Positions 50,410 through 59,411 of a DNA stretch of 64,000 nt are shown here, in pieces. The notes under the pieces are model-generated. The model was not told the origin of the DNA, searched no databases, and saw nothing but the letters and a program-made list of their open reading frames with translations. This DNA comes from Xanthobacteraceae bacterium (GTDB lineage Bacteria > Pseudomonadota > Alphaproteobacteria > Rhizobiales > Xanthobacteraceae). The stretch's first letter is position 1; every line of letters starts with the position of its first letter. A program made the translations under genes and the position numbers. The stretch covers positions 176,079 to 240,078 of the forward strand of contig JANINJ010000045.1 of the NCBI GenBank assembly GCA_024508855.1. Reading direction: 5' to 3'.

Positions 50410-50440
50410 CCCCGGATGGCTCAGCCATCCGGGGCTTTTT
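50410..50440 (+). terminator. Rho-independent terminator after binding-protein gene 2
   Basis: A perfect 11-bp stem (CCCCGGATGGC 50410-50420 with GCCATCCGGGG 50424-50434) with loop TCA, followed by CTTTTT. One of the clearest terminators in the window. Confidence 0.88.
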
Positions 50441-50544
50441 GTTGCCGGACAGCCGCAAAGGGTATTGAATACCGGTAGAGGTCGCAGAACCTCGTAACAA
50501 ACAGACACAACACATTCTATCTATCGACATGAGGGAGGTCTCAG

Positions 50545-51774
50545 ATGCCCGTTTTTCAACGGCAAGCGGCCGCGTTGTCGGCTGCGTTGATGATATTCGC
50601 TGCAACCAGCACTGCTGCATTCGCACAAAAGAAATACGATCCCGGCGCCACCGATACCGAAATCAAGATCGGCAACATCATGCCCTATAGCGGACCGGCA
50701 TCCGCTTACGGCGTGATCGGCAAGACCGAGGCCGCCTATTTCAAGATGATCAACGACAAGGGCGGCATCAACGGCCGCAAGATCAACTTCATCTCCTACG
50801 ACGACGCCTACAGCCCGCCGAAGACGGTGGAGCAGGCGCGCAAGCTGGTGGAGAGCGATGAAGTACTGCTGATCTTCAACTCGCTCGGCACGCCTCCCAA
50901 TTCGGCGATCCACAAATACATGAACAGCAAGAAGGTGCCGCAACTGTTCGTCGCCACCGGCGCCACCAAGTGGAACGATCCGAAGGACTTCCCCTGGACC
51001 ATGGGCTGGCAGCCCAATTACCAGAGTGAAACGCAGATCTACGCCAAGTATATCCTGAAGCACATGCCGAAGGCGAAGATCGCTGTGCTTTATCAGAATG
51101 ACGACTATGGCAAGGATTATCTCAAGGGTCTGCTGGACGGCCTCGGCGCCAAGGCGAAATCGATGATCGTCGTTCAGGAGAGCTACGAGACCTCCGAGCC
51201 GACCATCGACAACCACATCGTGAAGCTGAAGGCATCCGGCGCGGACGTATTCGTCAACATCACGACGCCCAAGTTTGCCGCCCAGGCGATCAAGAAGATC
51301 GCTGAAATCGGCTGGAAACCGACTCACTTCCTTAACAACGTGTCGGCCTCGGTCGGCAGCGTGATCAAGCCGGCCGGATACGAGAATTCTCAGGACATCA
51401 TTTCCGCTGCATACCTGAAGGATGCGTCCGATCCGCAGTGGAACAAGGATCCAGGCATGGAAGCGTTCTATGCGTTCATGAAGAAGGATTTTCCGGACGG
51501 CAACGTGCTCGATGGCGGAACGGTCGTCGGTTACGGCGTCGCCCAGACCCTCGTCGAAGTGCTCAGGAAGTGCGGCGACAACCTGACTCGTGCCAACGTG
51601 ATGAAGCAGGCCGCAAGCCTCAAGGACTTCAGAACCGGCGTGCTGCTGCCGGGCATCCAGATCAACACCAGCGCGACAGATTTCGCCCCGCTCAGCCAGC
51701 TTCAACTGATGAAGTTCAAGGGTCAGAAATGGGAGCTGTTCGGCGACGTCATCAGCGCCGACACGAACGGCTAG
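50545..51774 (+). CDS. ABC transporter substrate-binding protein, tandem paralogue 3
   Basis: 409 residues, ATG at 50545 behind GAGGGAGG. The signal peptide is about 1-27 (TAAFAQ). Same fold and near-identical conserved blocks as paralogues 1 and 2 (KKYDPGATDTEIKIGNIMPY, DAYSPPKTVEQARKLVESDEVLL, NDDYGKDYLKGLLDGLG). In the C-terminal third it resembles paralogue 1 more (GGTVVGYGVAQTLVEVLRKCGDNLTR, KWELFGDVIS). A 170-base gap upstream, after a strong terminator, leaves room for its own promoter. Likely another specificity for the same importer. Confidence 0.93.
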   Translation: MPVFQRQAAALSAALMIFAATSTAAFAQKKYDPGATDTEIKIGNIMPYSGPASAYGVIGKTEAAYFKMINDKGGINGRKINFISYDDAYSPPKTVEQARKLVESDEVLLIFNSLGTPPNSAIHKYMNSKKVPQLFVATGATKWNDPKDFPWTMGWQPNYQSETQIYAKYILKHMPKAKIAVLYQNDDYGKDYLKGLLDGLGAKAKSMIVVQESYETSEPTIDNHIVKLKASGADVFVNITTPKFAAQAIKKIAEIGWKPTHFLNNVSASVGSVIKPAGYENSQDIISAAYLKDASDPQWNKDPGMEAFYAFMKKDFPDGNVLDGGTVVGYGVAQTLVEVLRKCGDNLTRANVMKQAASLKDFRTGVLLPGIQINTSATDFAPLSQLQLMKFKGQKWELFGDVISADTNG

Positions 51775-51799
51775 CATTCGCTGCACGCCACGAATCCGG

Positions 51800-51826
51800 C
51801 CCCCGCCACGGCGGGGGTTTTCTTTT
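51800..51826 (+). terminator. Rho-independent terminator after binding-protein gene 3
   Basis: CCCCCGC (51800-51806) and GCGGGGG (51811-51817) form a 7-bp GC stem with a 4-base loop, followed by TTTTCTTTT. It ends the liv/binding-protein region before the glycerate kinase gene. Confidence 0.85.
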
Positions 51827-51881
51827 GCGCGGATTGGTTGGATAACGGCGTCCACCTGCATCAACCGTGGCCCGCATCATC

Positions 51882-53168
51882 ATGAACGACAGCCGCAAAC
51901 TCCTGCGTTCGATCTTCGACGCCGCCGTCGCGGCTGCGCACCCCGACAGCATACTGGCCGCGCACTTGCCGCCGGCGCCCAAGGGGCGCGTGATCGTCCT
52001 CGCGGCTGGCAAAGGCGCCGCGGCGATGGCTGCTGCCGCCGAGCGGCATTATCTCGACGACGCGGGGCTGGACCCACAGCGCCTGCTCGGCCTTGCCACC
52101 ACGCGCCACGGCCACGCAGTCCCGACCCGCCGCATCAAGGTGATCGAGGCCGGACACCCGGTGCCGGACGAAGCCGGCTTGCGCGCTGCGGAGGATACGC
52201 TGGCGCTGGCGGCGACGGCGACCGCCGACGACCTGCTGCTGGTGCTGCTGTCCGGCGGCGGTTCCGCGAACTGGATCGCTCCGGTCGAGGATGTTTCCTT
52301 CGCGCAGAAGCAACAGGTGACGCGCGCGCTGCTGCGCTCCGGCGCGCCGATCGGCGAGATCAACACCGTGCGGAAACATCTGTCGCGCATCAAGGGCGGC
52401 CGCCTCGCCCGCGCCGGCCGGCACGCGCAGATCGTGACGCTGGCGATTTCCGATGTGCCGCGCGACGAACCCGCCGCAATCGCGTCCGGGCCCACCGTGC
52501 CGGACCCGACCACGCTGGCAGACGCCCGCGCCATCGTCGCGCGCTACAACCTCGATATTGATGACGCCGTGCGCCGCGCGCTCGACGATCCGCACAACGA
52601 AAGCTGCAAGCCCGGCGATGCCACCTTCGCGCGTGCAAGCTTCAGTCTGATCGCCACGCCGCAGGATTCGCTCGCCGCTGCAATCACCGTGGCGGAGCGC
52701 GCCGGCTACGAGATTGCCAACCTGGGCTCCGATCTCGAAGGCGAGGCGCGCGACGTCGCCTACGCTCATGCGCAACTGGCGCTGAAGGCGCGCGTCGAAG
52801 GCCGCAAGCTCGCCATCCTGTCCGGCGGCGAACTTACGGTCACGGTGCGCGGCAACGGCCACGGCGGCCCAAACCAGGAATACGCGCTCTCTCTGGCGCA
52901 GCATCTGGACGGAGCGGAAGGCATGGCCGCGCTCGCCGCGGATACCGACGGCGCCGATGGCGGCGCCGGCAGCGCAACCGATCCGGCCGGCGCGATGCTG
53001 GATAAGAAAACCTTCGCGGCCATGCACGCACAAGGACTCGATCCCGCCGCCTACCTCGCCAACAACGACGCCACCGCGTTCTTTGCCGCGACCGATGACC
53101 TACTGATCACGGGCCCGACGCTGACCAACGTCAATGATATCCGGGTGATTCTGGTGGATCGCGTGTAG
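51882..53168 (+). CDS. Glycerate 2-kinase (MOFRL/TtuD family)
   Basis: 428 residues from the ATG at 51882 (MNDSRKLLRSIFDAAVAAAHP); a GTG at 51867 adds five residues. The N-terminal DUF4147 domain has VIVLAAGKGAAAMAAAAER, LVLLSGGGSANWIAPVEDVS, INTVRKHLSRIKGGRLAR and SDVPRDEPAAIASGPTVPD. The C-terminal MOFRL domain reads AILSGGELTVTVRGNGHGGPNQEYALSLA and LAADTDGADGGAGSATDPAG. It phosphorylates D-glycerate to 2-phosphoglycerate. It follows the liv terminator, so it is probably a separate unit. Confidence 0.93.
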   Translation: MNDSRKLLRSIFDAAVAAAHPDSILAAHLPPAPKGRVIVLAAGKGAAAMAAAAERHYLDDAGLDPQRLLGLATTRHGHAVPTRRIKVIEAGHPVPDEAGLRAAEDTLALAATATADDLLLVLLSGGGSANWIAPVEDVSFAQKQQVTRALLRSGAPIGEINTVRKHLSRIKGGRLARAGRHAQIVTLAISDVPRDEPAAIASGPTVPDPTTLADARAIVARYNLDIDDAVRRALDDPHNESCKPGDATFARASFSLIATPQDSLAAAITVAERAGYEIANLGSDLEGEARDVAYAHAQLALKARVEGRKLAILSGGELTVTVRGNGHGGPNQEYALSLAQHLDGAEGMAALAADTDGADGGAGSATDPAGAMLDKKTFAAMHAQGLDPAAYLANNDATAFFAATDDLLITGPTLTNVNDIRVILVDRV

Positions 53169-53180
53169 CGGCGGCAACAC

Positions 53181-53321
53181 GATCGTCGTCCCTGCGCAGG
53201 CGGGGACCCATACGCCGTGTCGTTAATGATACGGACAGCGCTAATGTTCGCTAACAGATGCGCTTGCCGTCACCATCGCCGTTAGGATTATGGGTCCCTG
53301 CTTTCGCAGGGAAAACGCAGA
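53181..53321. repeat. Intergenic inverted repeat (CGTCCCTGC ... GCAGGG family)
   Basis: GTCGTCCCTGCGCAGGCGGGGACCCATA (53185-53212) faces ATGGGTCCCTGCTTTCGCAGGG (53291-53312), bracketing about 80 bases. It lies between the glycerate kinase and MarR stops. The GCGGGGACCCATA end is shared with the element at 25084-25147. Confidence 0.65.
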
Positions 53322-53358
53322 GAAGCGACGCAGCATCTCTGGGCAACAATCGACCGCC

Positions 53359-53883
53359 TCAAAACTCTTCGGCGAGCATCGACAGCATTTGCAGCAATGC
53401 GTCGCGATTGGCTGGCCCGAGCAGTTCGTTGAGGCGGCCCTCGTGCTTGGTGGTGATGAGCTTCTTGGCACGTGCCAGCGTCGTGCGACCCTTATCGGTC
53501 AACATGAGATTGTGCGACCGGCGATCGTGTGCGGAGCGCACCCGCACGCAAAGCTCGCGGCTTTCCAGGCCATCCAGCATCGCCACGAAATTCGGGCGCA
53601 GGATACCCAGCGTGTTGGCTATCTCGGTCTGGTTGCGGCCGGGATTGTTCTCCATCAGCAACAGCACCGAGAACTGCGCCGGGGTCAGCTGCAGCGACGA
53701 GACGGTGCGCAGAAAGTCCTCGAACACCTTGAGCTGCGCCCGCTTCAGCGCATACCCGAGCAGGCCGGACAGTTCGCCCATCTTCAGCGCGCCGGCGCCT
53801 GCCGTATCGTCCAGCGGCGAGGCCTCACGCACCATCCGCGCGGGTTTCGGCGAATCCAGTTGAGCCACCTTATGCGCTGTCAT
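53359..53883 (-). CDS. couR: MarR-family transcriptional regulator (CouR-like)
   Basis: 174 residues. An N-terminal extension of about 33 residues precedes a MarR fold: LGYALKRAQLKVFEDFLRTVSSLQLTPAQFSVLLLMENNPGRNQTEIANTLGILRPNFVAMLDGLESRELCVRVRSAHDRRSHNLMLTDKGR, with recognition helix and DxRS wing. It is divergent from a three-gene ABC importer and in the neighbourhood of couP, a hydroxycinnamate CoA ligase and a crotonase. This is the setting of R. palustris CouR, which is released from DNA by p-coumaroyl-CoA. The symbol rests on this synteny. Confidence 0.85.
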   Translation of the reverse strand: MTAHKVAQLDSPKPARMVREASPLDDTAGAGALKMGELSGLLGYALKRAQLKVFEDFLRTVSSLQLTPAQFSVLLLMENNPGRNQTEIANTLGILRPNFVAMLDGLESRELCVRVRSAHDRRSHNLMLTDKGRTTLARAKKLITTKHEGRLNELLGPANRDALLQMLSMLAEEF

Positions 53884-53948
53884 CGTTCAAACCCGCCTTC
53901 CATTCCGGTGAAGTCAAGTTACGCGAAGTCGATTCGTGTCTTGAGATT

Positions 53949-53966
53949 ATAACTGATAATCGTTAT
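53949..53966. promoter_or_regulatory. Probable MarR/CouR operator
   Basis: ATAAC-TGATAATC-GTTAT has 5-bp inverted arms over an 18-bp site in an AT-rich island, between the divergent MarR gene (start 53883) and the ABC permease (start 54058). It overlaps a TATAAT on the regulator strand (53946-53951). Size, AT content and position fit MarR-family operators; binding is inferred. Confidence 0.65.
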
Positions 53967-54057
53967 GGATCATATCAAATTCACGGAGCAGATTTCAACT
54001 GCCTGTTGAGCTGGGGCGGATCGCGGGAAACACCCGCGGCCGGGAGGGAGCGGAACC

Positions 54058-55098
54058 TTGGATACGACGATCCTGCTGTTCCTGATTCAGGACGGCATCA
54101 CGAATGGCGCGATCTACGCCCTGCTCGGCCTAGCGCTGGTGCTGGTCTTCGCGGTCACGCGCGTTATCCTGATACCGCAGGGCGAATTCATCACTTACGG
54201 CGCGCTCAGTTACGCGACGCTTGCCACCGGTCAGGTGCCGGGAACGGCGCAGCTTGCCGTGGCGATGGGCGTCGTCGCCTTCTGTCTCGATCTGTATACG
54301 GCGCGAAAGGCGCTGCGCGCGCGGGTGCTGTTGCGGGCCTTCGTCGTCGATATCGTCTTTCCGCTGGTGGTGTTTGCGCTGACCGTGTTGCTGGCCGGGC
54401 GGCAGAACAACATTCCCGTCAACATCACGCTGTCGCTGCTGATCGTCGCGGCCATCGGCCTGTTTCTCTATCGTATCGCGTTTCAGCCGATCGCACACAC
54501 CTCGGTGCTGGTGCTGCTGATCGCCTCGGTCGGCTGCCATCTGGCAATGCAGGGGTTCGGCCTGGTATTCTTCGGCGCAGAAGGCCTGCGCGGGCCCGCG
54601 ATCTCCGACGCCGCGATCTCGATCGGGCAACTGCGCGTCAGCGGGCAGAGCCTGGTCGTGTATGGCATCACCGCCGCGTTAATCGTCGCGCTTTGGCTGT
54701 TCTTCGACTTCACGCTGTACGGCAAGGCGTTGCGCGCGATGGCGGTGAACCGCCTCGGCGCGCGGCTGGTCGGCATCCGCACCTCGCTGTCGGGACAGAT
54801 CGCATTCCTGCTGGCATCGGTGATCGGCGCCATCTCCGGCATCCTGATCGTGCCGATCACGACGCTTTATTACGACACCGGCTTCATCGTCGGCCTCAAG
54901 GGCTTCGTCGCCGCCATCATCGGCGGGCTGATCAGCTATCCGCTCACCGCCGTCGCCGCGATCGTGGTCGGCATCGTCGAAGCGTTCTCGTCATTCTACG
55001 CCAGCAACTACAAGGAGGTCATCGTCTTCACCCTGATCATTCCGGTGCTCGTGCTGCGGTCTCTCGCCGCGCCCGAAGTCGAAGAAGAAAAGGATTGA
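54058..55098 (+). CDS. Branched-chain-type ABC transporter permease (LivH-like), hydroxycinnamate uptake
   Basis: 346 residues from a TTG at 54058, supported by GGGAGGGAG directly upstream and by the family N-terminus (LFLIQDGITNGAIYALLGLALVLVFAVTRVILIPQGEFI). Eight or more membrane segments; it is longer than the LivH at 45894 owing to an insert at about 75-125. LivH blocks MAVNRLGARLVGIRTSLSGQIAFLLASVIGAISGILI and GFVAAIIGGLISYPL are clear. The next gene starts at its stop (TGATG). In R. palustris the equivalent genes form the CouPSTU importer for hydroxycinnamates. Confidence 0.9.
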   Translation: MDTTILLFLIQDGITNGAIYALLGLALVLVFAVTRVILIPQGEFITYGALSYATLATGQVPGTAQLAVAMGVVAFCLDLYTARKALRARVLLRAFVVDIVFPLVVFALTVLLAGRQNNIPVNITLSLLIVAAIGLFLYRIAFQPIAHTSVLVLLIASVGCHLAMQGFGLVFFGAEGLRGPAISDAAISIGQLRVSGQSLVVYGITAALIVALWLFFDFTLYGKALRAMAVNRLGARLVGIRTSLSGQIAFLLASVIGAISGILIVPITTLYYDTGFIVGLKGFVAAIIGGLISYPLTAVAAIVVGIVEAFSSFYASNYKEVIVFTLIIPVLVLRSLAAPEVEEEKD

Positions 55099-56876
55099 TG
55101 GCGATGTCGCAACGTTGGCCGATCGTCGTTTTCGCGCTGGTGATGGCGGCGCTGCCGCTGATCCCGGATATCCCGCCGTTCTGGATCGTATTGCTGGACA
55201 ATATCGGCCTTGCCGCGCTGGTTGCGATGGGGCTGGTGCTGCTCACCGGCGTCGGCGGTCTCACCTCGTTCGGCCAGGCGGCATTCTGCGGTTTCGGCGC
55301 CTACACCACCGCCGTACTGTCCACGTCTTACGGCCTGTCGCCGTGGCTGACATTGCCGCTGTCGCTGCTGGTCAGCGGCATCGCTGCGGTGATCCTCGGC
55401 ATCATCACGGTACGACTCTCCGGACATTACCTGCCACTCGGCACGCTGGCATGGGGCCTCGGGCTGTTCTACCTGTTCAGCAAGCTGGAATTCCTCGGCC
55501 GCAACGACGGCATCTCCGCAATTCCGCCGCTCGAAATCGGCGGCCTGCGCATGCTCGATCCCGGCTCGATCTATTACGTGATCTGGATCGCCGTGATTCT
55601 CGCCGCGCTGCTCACCACCAACCTCTTGGACTCGCGCACCGGCCGTGCCATCCGCGCACTACGGCGCGGCCACGTGGCGGCCGAAGCATTCGGCGTGCAG
55701 ACCGCACGCGCGAAACTTCTGGTCTTCATCTACGCGGCGGTGCTGGCTGGCTTGTCCGGCTGGCTCTACGCCCACTTCCAGCGCGCGACCAACCCGACGC
55801 CGTTCGGCGCGCAGGCCAGCATCGAATATCTGTTCATCGCCGTGGTCGGCGGCGCAGGCTATGTCTGGGGCGGCGTGCTCGGCGCGGCCGTCGTCGTTAT
55901 TCTGAAGGAAGTCTTGCAAAGCTACCTGCCGATGATCTTCGGCGGCCAGGGCCAACTCGAAATCATCGTGTTCGGCATCGTGCTGGTGGCGCTGCTGCAT
56001 CTCGCACCTGCCGGCATCTGGCCGTGGCTGACCGGCCTGCTGCCGTCTAAGCGCAAGGCGTTGCGGCCGGACCTGTCCGCGACGCTGCTGGCGCGTCCTG
56101 TGTCCGCTGCCACATCCTCCGACGTGCTTCTGACTCTCGACGGCGCGCGAAAACAGTTCGGCGGCGTCGTGGCCGTCAACGACGTCAGCTTCACCGTGAA
56201 CGCGAAGGAGATCGTCGCACTGATCGGCCCCAACGGCGCCGGCAAGAGCACGACCTTCAACCTCATCACCCGCGTGCTGAGTTCGACGGCAGGACGCATC
56301 ACCGTATGCGGCACCGATGTCGACGGCACCACACCGCAGCAGATCGCAAAACTTGGCGTGGCGCGCACGTTCCAGCACGTCAAGCTCGTTCCGGACATGA
56401 CGGTGCTGGAAAACGTCGCGATGGGCGCGCATCTGCGCGGCAATGCCGGCGCCGTCTCCAGCATGCTGCGGCTCGACCGCGCCGACGAGGCGCGCCTGTT
56501 GGCGGAAGCTGCGCGGCAGATCGCCCGCGTCGGCCTCAGCGACCAGATCGACCAGTTGGCCGGCAGCCTGTCGCTCGGCCAGCAGCGCATCGTCGAAATC
56601 GCCCGCGCGCTGTGTGTCGATCCGGTGCTGCTGCTGCTCGACGAACCGGCCGCCGGGCTGCGCCACATGGAGAAGCAGCAACTCGCGGCACTGCTGCGGC
56701 AACTGCGCGACGGCGGCATGTCGGTGCTGCTGGTCGAGCACGACATGGGATTCGTCATGGACCTTGCCGATCGCATCGTCGTACTCGACTTCGGCACCAA
56801 GATCGCCGAAGGCACGCCCGACGCCATCAAGACCAATCCGGACGTGATCCGCGCCTATCTCGGAGCCACCGCATGA
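55098..56876 (+). CDS. Fused ABC transporter permease (LivM) and ATP-binding protein (LivG)
   Basis: 592 residues from the ATG at 55098, overlapping the previous stop. The frame is open to 54006, but that part is the shadow of the permease gene. Residues about 1-320 are LivM-like, with [51 protein letters not shown] and [45 protein letters not shown]. After a linker, residues about 345-592 are LivG-like, with Walker [61 protein letters not shown] and [23 protein letters not shown]. The stop overlaps the next start (ATGA). Confidence 0.92.
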   Translation: MAMSQRWPIVVFALVMAALPLIPDIPPFWIVLLDNIGLAALVAMGLVLLTGVGGLTSFGQAAFCGFGAYTTAVLSTSYGLSPWLTLPLSLLVSGIAAVILGIITVRLSGHYLPLGTLAWGLGLFYLFSKLEFLGRNDGISAIPPLEIGGLRMLDPGSIYYVIWIAVILAALLTTNLLDSRTGRAIRALRRGHVAAEAFGVQTARAKLLVFIYAAVLAGLSGWLYAHFQRATNPTPFGAQASIEYLFIAVVGGAGYVWGGVLGAAVVVILKEVLQSYLPMIFGGQGQLEIIVFGIVLVALLHLAPAGIWPWLTGLLPSKRKALRPDLSATLLARPVSAATSSDVLLTLDGARKQFGGVVAVNDVSFTVNAKEIVALIGPNGAGKSTTFNLITRVLSSTAGRITVCGTDVDGTTPQQIAKLGVARTFQHVKLVPDMTVLENVAMGAHLRGNAGAVSSMLRLDRADEARLLAEAARQIARVGLSDQIDQLAGSLSLGQQRIVEIARALCVDPVLLLLDEPAAGLRHMEKQQLAALLRQLRDGGMSVLLVEHDMGFVMDLADRIVVLDFGTKIAEGTPDAIKTNPDVIRAYLGATA

Positions 56877-57607
56877 CTGCGCCGCTGCTGTCGGTTTCCG
56901 GCACGTCGATTTCCTACGGCAAGGTCGAGGCGGTGCGCTCGGTCTCGCTCGACGTCAACGCCAACGAGATCGTCACCATCGTCGGCGCCAATGGCGCCGG
57001 CAAGACCACGCTGCTCAACGCCATCATGGGCATCCTGCCGCAACACGGGCGCATCACCTTCGACGGCATCGATCTCGCCGCGCTCGATATCGAGGACCGC
57101 GTCGCGAGCGGTCTGTCGCTGGTGCCGGAGCATCGCGAACTGTTCGGCACCATGAGCGTCGAGGACAACCTGCTGCTCGGCGCATTCCGCATTCCCAAGG
57201 CGACCGCGGCGAAATCCTTCGAGCGGGTCTATGCGCTGTTTCCGCGCCTGAAGGAACGGCGGACGCAGCTTGCCGGTACGCTCTCCGGCGGCGAGCAACA
57301 GATGCTGGCGATGGGCCGCGCCCTGATGGGCGAGCCGCGGCTGCTGATGCTCGACGAGCCGAGCCTCGGCCTCGCGCCGCTGATCGTCGCGGATATTTTC
57401 AAGATCATCGGCGAGTTGCGCGCCGCCGGCGTCTCGGTGCTGCTGGTCGAGCAGAACGCCAAGGCGGCGCTGCAGATTGCCGACCGCGCCTATGTGATGG
57501 AGTTAGGTGCCTTCATTCTCGACGGCCCCGCGCAGGCGATTTCCGCCGATCAACGCGTCATCGCCAGCTATCTCGGATTCCAGCACGCCAGTGCGAGCGG
57601 GATCTGA
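56873..57607 (+). CDS. Branched-chain-type ABC transporter ATP-binding protein (LivF-like)
   Basis: 244 residues, starting in an ATGA overlap with the fused permease-ATPase. Walker A GANGAGKTT, LVPEHRELFGTMSVEDNLLLGAF, signature LSGGEQQMLAMGRALM, Walker B LLMLDEPSLGLAPL and LLVEQNAKAALQIADRAYVME. It is the second ATPase of the importer and completes a compact three-gene operon. The binding protein couP lies just beyond on the opposite strand. Confidence 0.92.
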   Translation: MTAPLLSVSGTSISYGKVEAVRSVSLDVNANEIVTIVGANGAGKTTLLNAIMGILPQHGRITFDGIDLAALDIEDRVASGLSLVPEHRELFGTMSVEDNLLLGAFRIPKATAAKSFERVYALFPRLKERRTQLAGTLSGGEQQMLAMGRALMGEPRLLMLDEPSLGLAPLIVADIFKIIGELRAAGVSVLLVEQNAKAALQIADRAYVMELGAFILDGPAQAISADQRVIASYLGFQHASASGI

Positions 57608-57666
57608 TATCCGACGCTATCGTCGTCATTCAGGGATGACGCCATCTTAATTTGATTCTCGAACGC

Positions 57667-57700
57667 AAAAAAAGCCGGCCTTCGCAGTGAAGACCGGCTT
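57667..57700 (-). terminator. Rho-independent terminator of couP
   Basis: Read on the minus strand: a stem of about 12 bp (57689-57700 with 57672-57683, one G-T pair) with a 5-base loop, then a run of seven T (57667-57673). It starts 25 bases after the couP stop. Confidence 0.85.
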
Positions 57701-57725
57701 GATAATTTGACGACGACGGTGCGGT

Positions 57726-58880
57726 TTACTTCACCATCACGTACTTGCCGTCCTTCACCGTCAGGATGATGCGCGAGCGGTCGTCGAGACCGAAGCGATC
57801 CTTCTCGGTGAAGTTGTAGACGCCCTGGCTCGCGGCGATATCGCGCTCGGTCAGAAGTGCTTTGCGCAACGCCTCGCGGAATTCCGGCGTGCCCGGCTTG
57901 GCAGTCTTGAGCGCCACCGGCACAATCCGTTCCAGTACCTTGAAGGCGTCGAACGAGTGGCCCGCGAACTGGCTGCGGCTGTGGGCGCCATACTTCGCCT
58001 CATAGGCCTTGTTCAGTTCAAGGCCCGGCTTCTTGGTCAGCGCGCTGTCGGCCTGATCCTCGGGATCCATCACCGGACCCGACGCCATGATCACGCCTTC
58101 GGCCGCCTTGCCGGCGATGCGGATGAAATCCATGCTGGCGGCGCCATGGGTCTGATAGATCAGCCCCTTGTAGCCGCGATCACGCAGCGTCGATTGCGGC
58201 AGCGCGGCTGCGGTGCCCGATGCGCCGATCAGGATCGCATCCGGATTGGCGGCGACGAGTTTCAGCACCTGGCCAGTGACCGAGGTATCAGGTCGCGCAA
58301 AGCGTTCCTCGTCGACGATCTTGATGCCCATCGGCACCGCCTGGTTCTTCAGATCGTTGAACCACAGGTCGCCGTAGGAGTCCGAATAGCCGATATAGCC
58401 GACGGTCTTGATGTTGTGCACCTTCATGTGCTCGTACAGCACCTTGCCCATGATCGGAATCGGCTGCGGCATCGAGACCGACCATTTTGCGCGCTCCGGC
58501 GTGATCGGGAACGGCGCGAGGCCGAAATGCGGAATGCCGGCCTCGTTCGCGACGGTCGAAATCGCGGCTGTGGGCGGCGTGGTCGACGAGCCCATGATGA
58601 TGTCGGCCTTCGATTCGGTGACGAAGCGGCGCGCGTTGGTGGTGGCCGCGGTCGGATCGCCGCCGTCATCAAGCACGATGACCTTCAGCGGCACGCCGCC
58701 GATTTCCTTCGGCACGAATTCCAGCGCGTTCCGCTCCGGAATGCCGAGCGCCGCAGCGGGGCCGGTGGTCGTGACCGAAATGCCGATGGTGATTTCGTTG
58801 GTTTGCGCCAGCGCCGGCGCAGCTACGCCGGGCAATGCCATCACTGCCGCAGCCGCGATGGACAGGGTCAACTTGTTCAT
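57726..58880 (-). CDS. couP: Hydroxycinnamate ABC transporter substrate-binding protein (CouP-like)
   Basis: 384 residues. Signal peptide about 1-25 (ending APALAQ). Type I periplasmic binding fold: EITIGISVTTTGPAAALGIPERNALEFVPKEIGG, VIVLDDGGDPTAATTNARRFVTESKADIIMGSS, TVGYIGYSDSYGDLWFNDLKNQ, LIGASGTAAALPQ and YQTHGAASMDFIRIAGKAAEG. These match what I remember of R. palustris CouP, which binds p-coumarate, ferulate, caffeate and cinnamate. It lies on the strand of the catabolic genes, 92 bases after the thioesterase gene, convergent with its own transporter genes. Confidence 0.9.
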   Translation of the reverse strand: MNKLTLSIAAAAVMALPGVAAPALAQTNEITIGISVTTTGPAAALGIPERNALEFVPKEIGGVPLKVIVLDDGGDPTAATTNARRFVTESKADIIMGSSTTPPTAAISTVANEAGIPHFGLAPFPITPERAKWSVSMPQPIPIMGKVLYEHMKVHNIKTVGYIGYSDSYGDLWFNDLKNQAVPMGIKIVDEERFARPDTSVTGQVLKLVAANPDAILIGASGTAAALPQSTLRDRGYKGLIYQTHGAASMDFIRIAGKAAEGVIMASGPVMDPEDQADSALTKKPGLELNKAYEAKYGAHSRSQFAGHSFDAFKVLERIVPVALKTAKPGTPEFREALRKALLTERDIAASQGVYNFTEKDRFGLDDRSRIILTVKDGKYVMVK

Positions 58881-58972
58881 TCATTCCTCCCAAAAGACAG
58901 TTGTTTACAGAGCAATCTAATCCATTCGTTTCTTGGCTCAGCCCCTTCTTTAGGCGGGGGCCGTTGGCAAAT

Positions 58973-59392
58973 TCAATCTCGCTCGAAACGCGCGACGATC
59001 TCCGGCGGGACCGGCGCGGATTTCAGCTTGTCGGCATTGTCAGGATCGCGACCGACGAGAACACGGGTTTCGAACGCCTCGATCGCCAGCGCCTCGCCCT
59101 TGAGGACATTATGCCGCACGTCGAAGCTCGACCGCCGCCACGCCTCGACCCGGCTCTCGATGGTGATCCAGTCGCCGTGCGTCGAGGGGATCAGGAATTT
59201 CGCCCGCGTATCGACCATCGGAATCCCGACCAGTCCGTAGCGACGGACGATATCCTGCTTGGAGAAGCCGGCAGCTTCGAACATGATCGAGGTGCTATCG
59301 TCAAACATCTCGAAATAGCGCGGGTAGTAAACGATATTCGCGGGGTCGCAGTCGCCCCACTGAATCTGCACCTCGCGCCGATGAACGAACAT
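58973..59392 (-). CDS. 4-hydroxybenzoyl-CoA thioesterase-family protein
   Basis: 139 residues, a single hot-dog domain of the Pseudomonas-type 4HBT subfamily: VQIQWGDCDPANIVYYPRYFEMFDD with catalytic Asp16, then TRAKFLIPSTHGDWITIESRVEAWRRSSFDVRHNV. It would hydrolyse an aromatic acyl-CoA, for example 4-hydroxybenzoyl- or vanilloyl-CoA, to the free acid. Last of four catabolic genes (62915 to 58973) with gaps of about 20-40 bases, so one operon. Confidence 0.9.
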   Translation of the reverse strand: MFVHRREVQIQWGDCDPANIVYYPRYFEMFDDSTSIMFEAAGFSKQDIVRRYGLVGIPMVDTRAKFLIPSTHGDWITIESRVEAWRRSSFDVRHNVLKGEALAIEAFETRVLVGRDPDNADKLKSAPVPPEIVARFERD

Positions 59393-59411
59393 GCCGGCTC
59401 CTGTTGTTAGC

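Noticed and set aside
54006-55097. N-terminal extension of the LivM-LivG fusion frame
   Set aside because: This part overlaps the LivH-like permease in another frame and is Arg/Ala/Gly-rich without membrane segments; the real start is the ATG at 55098.
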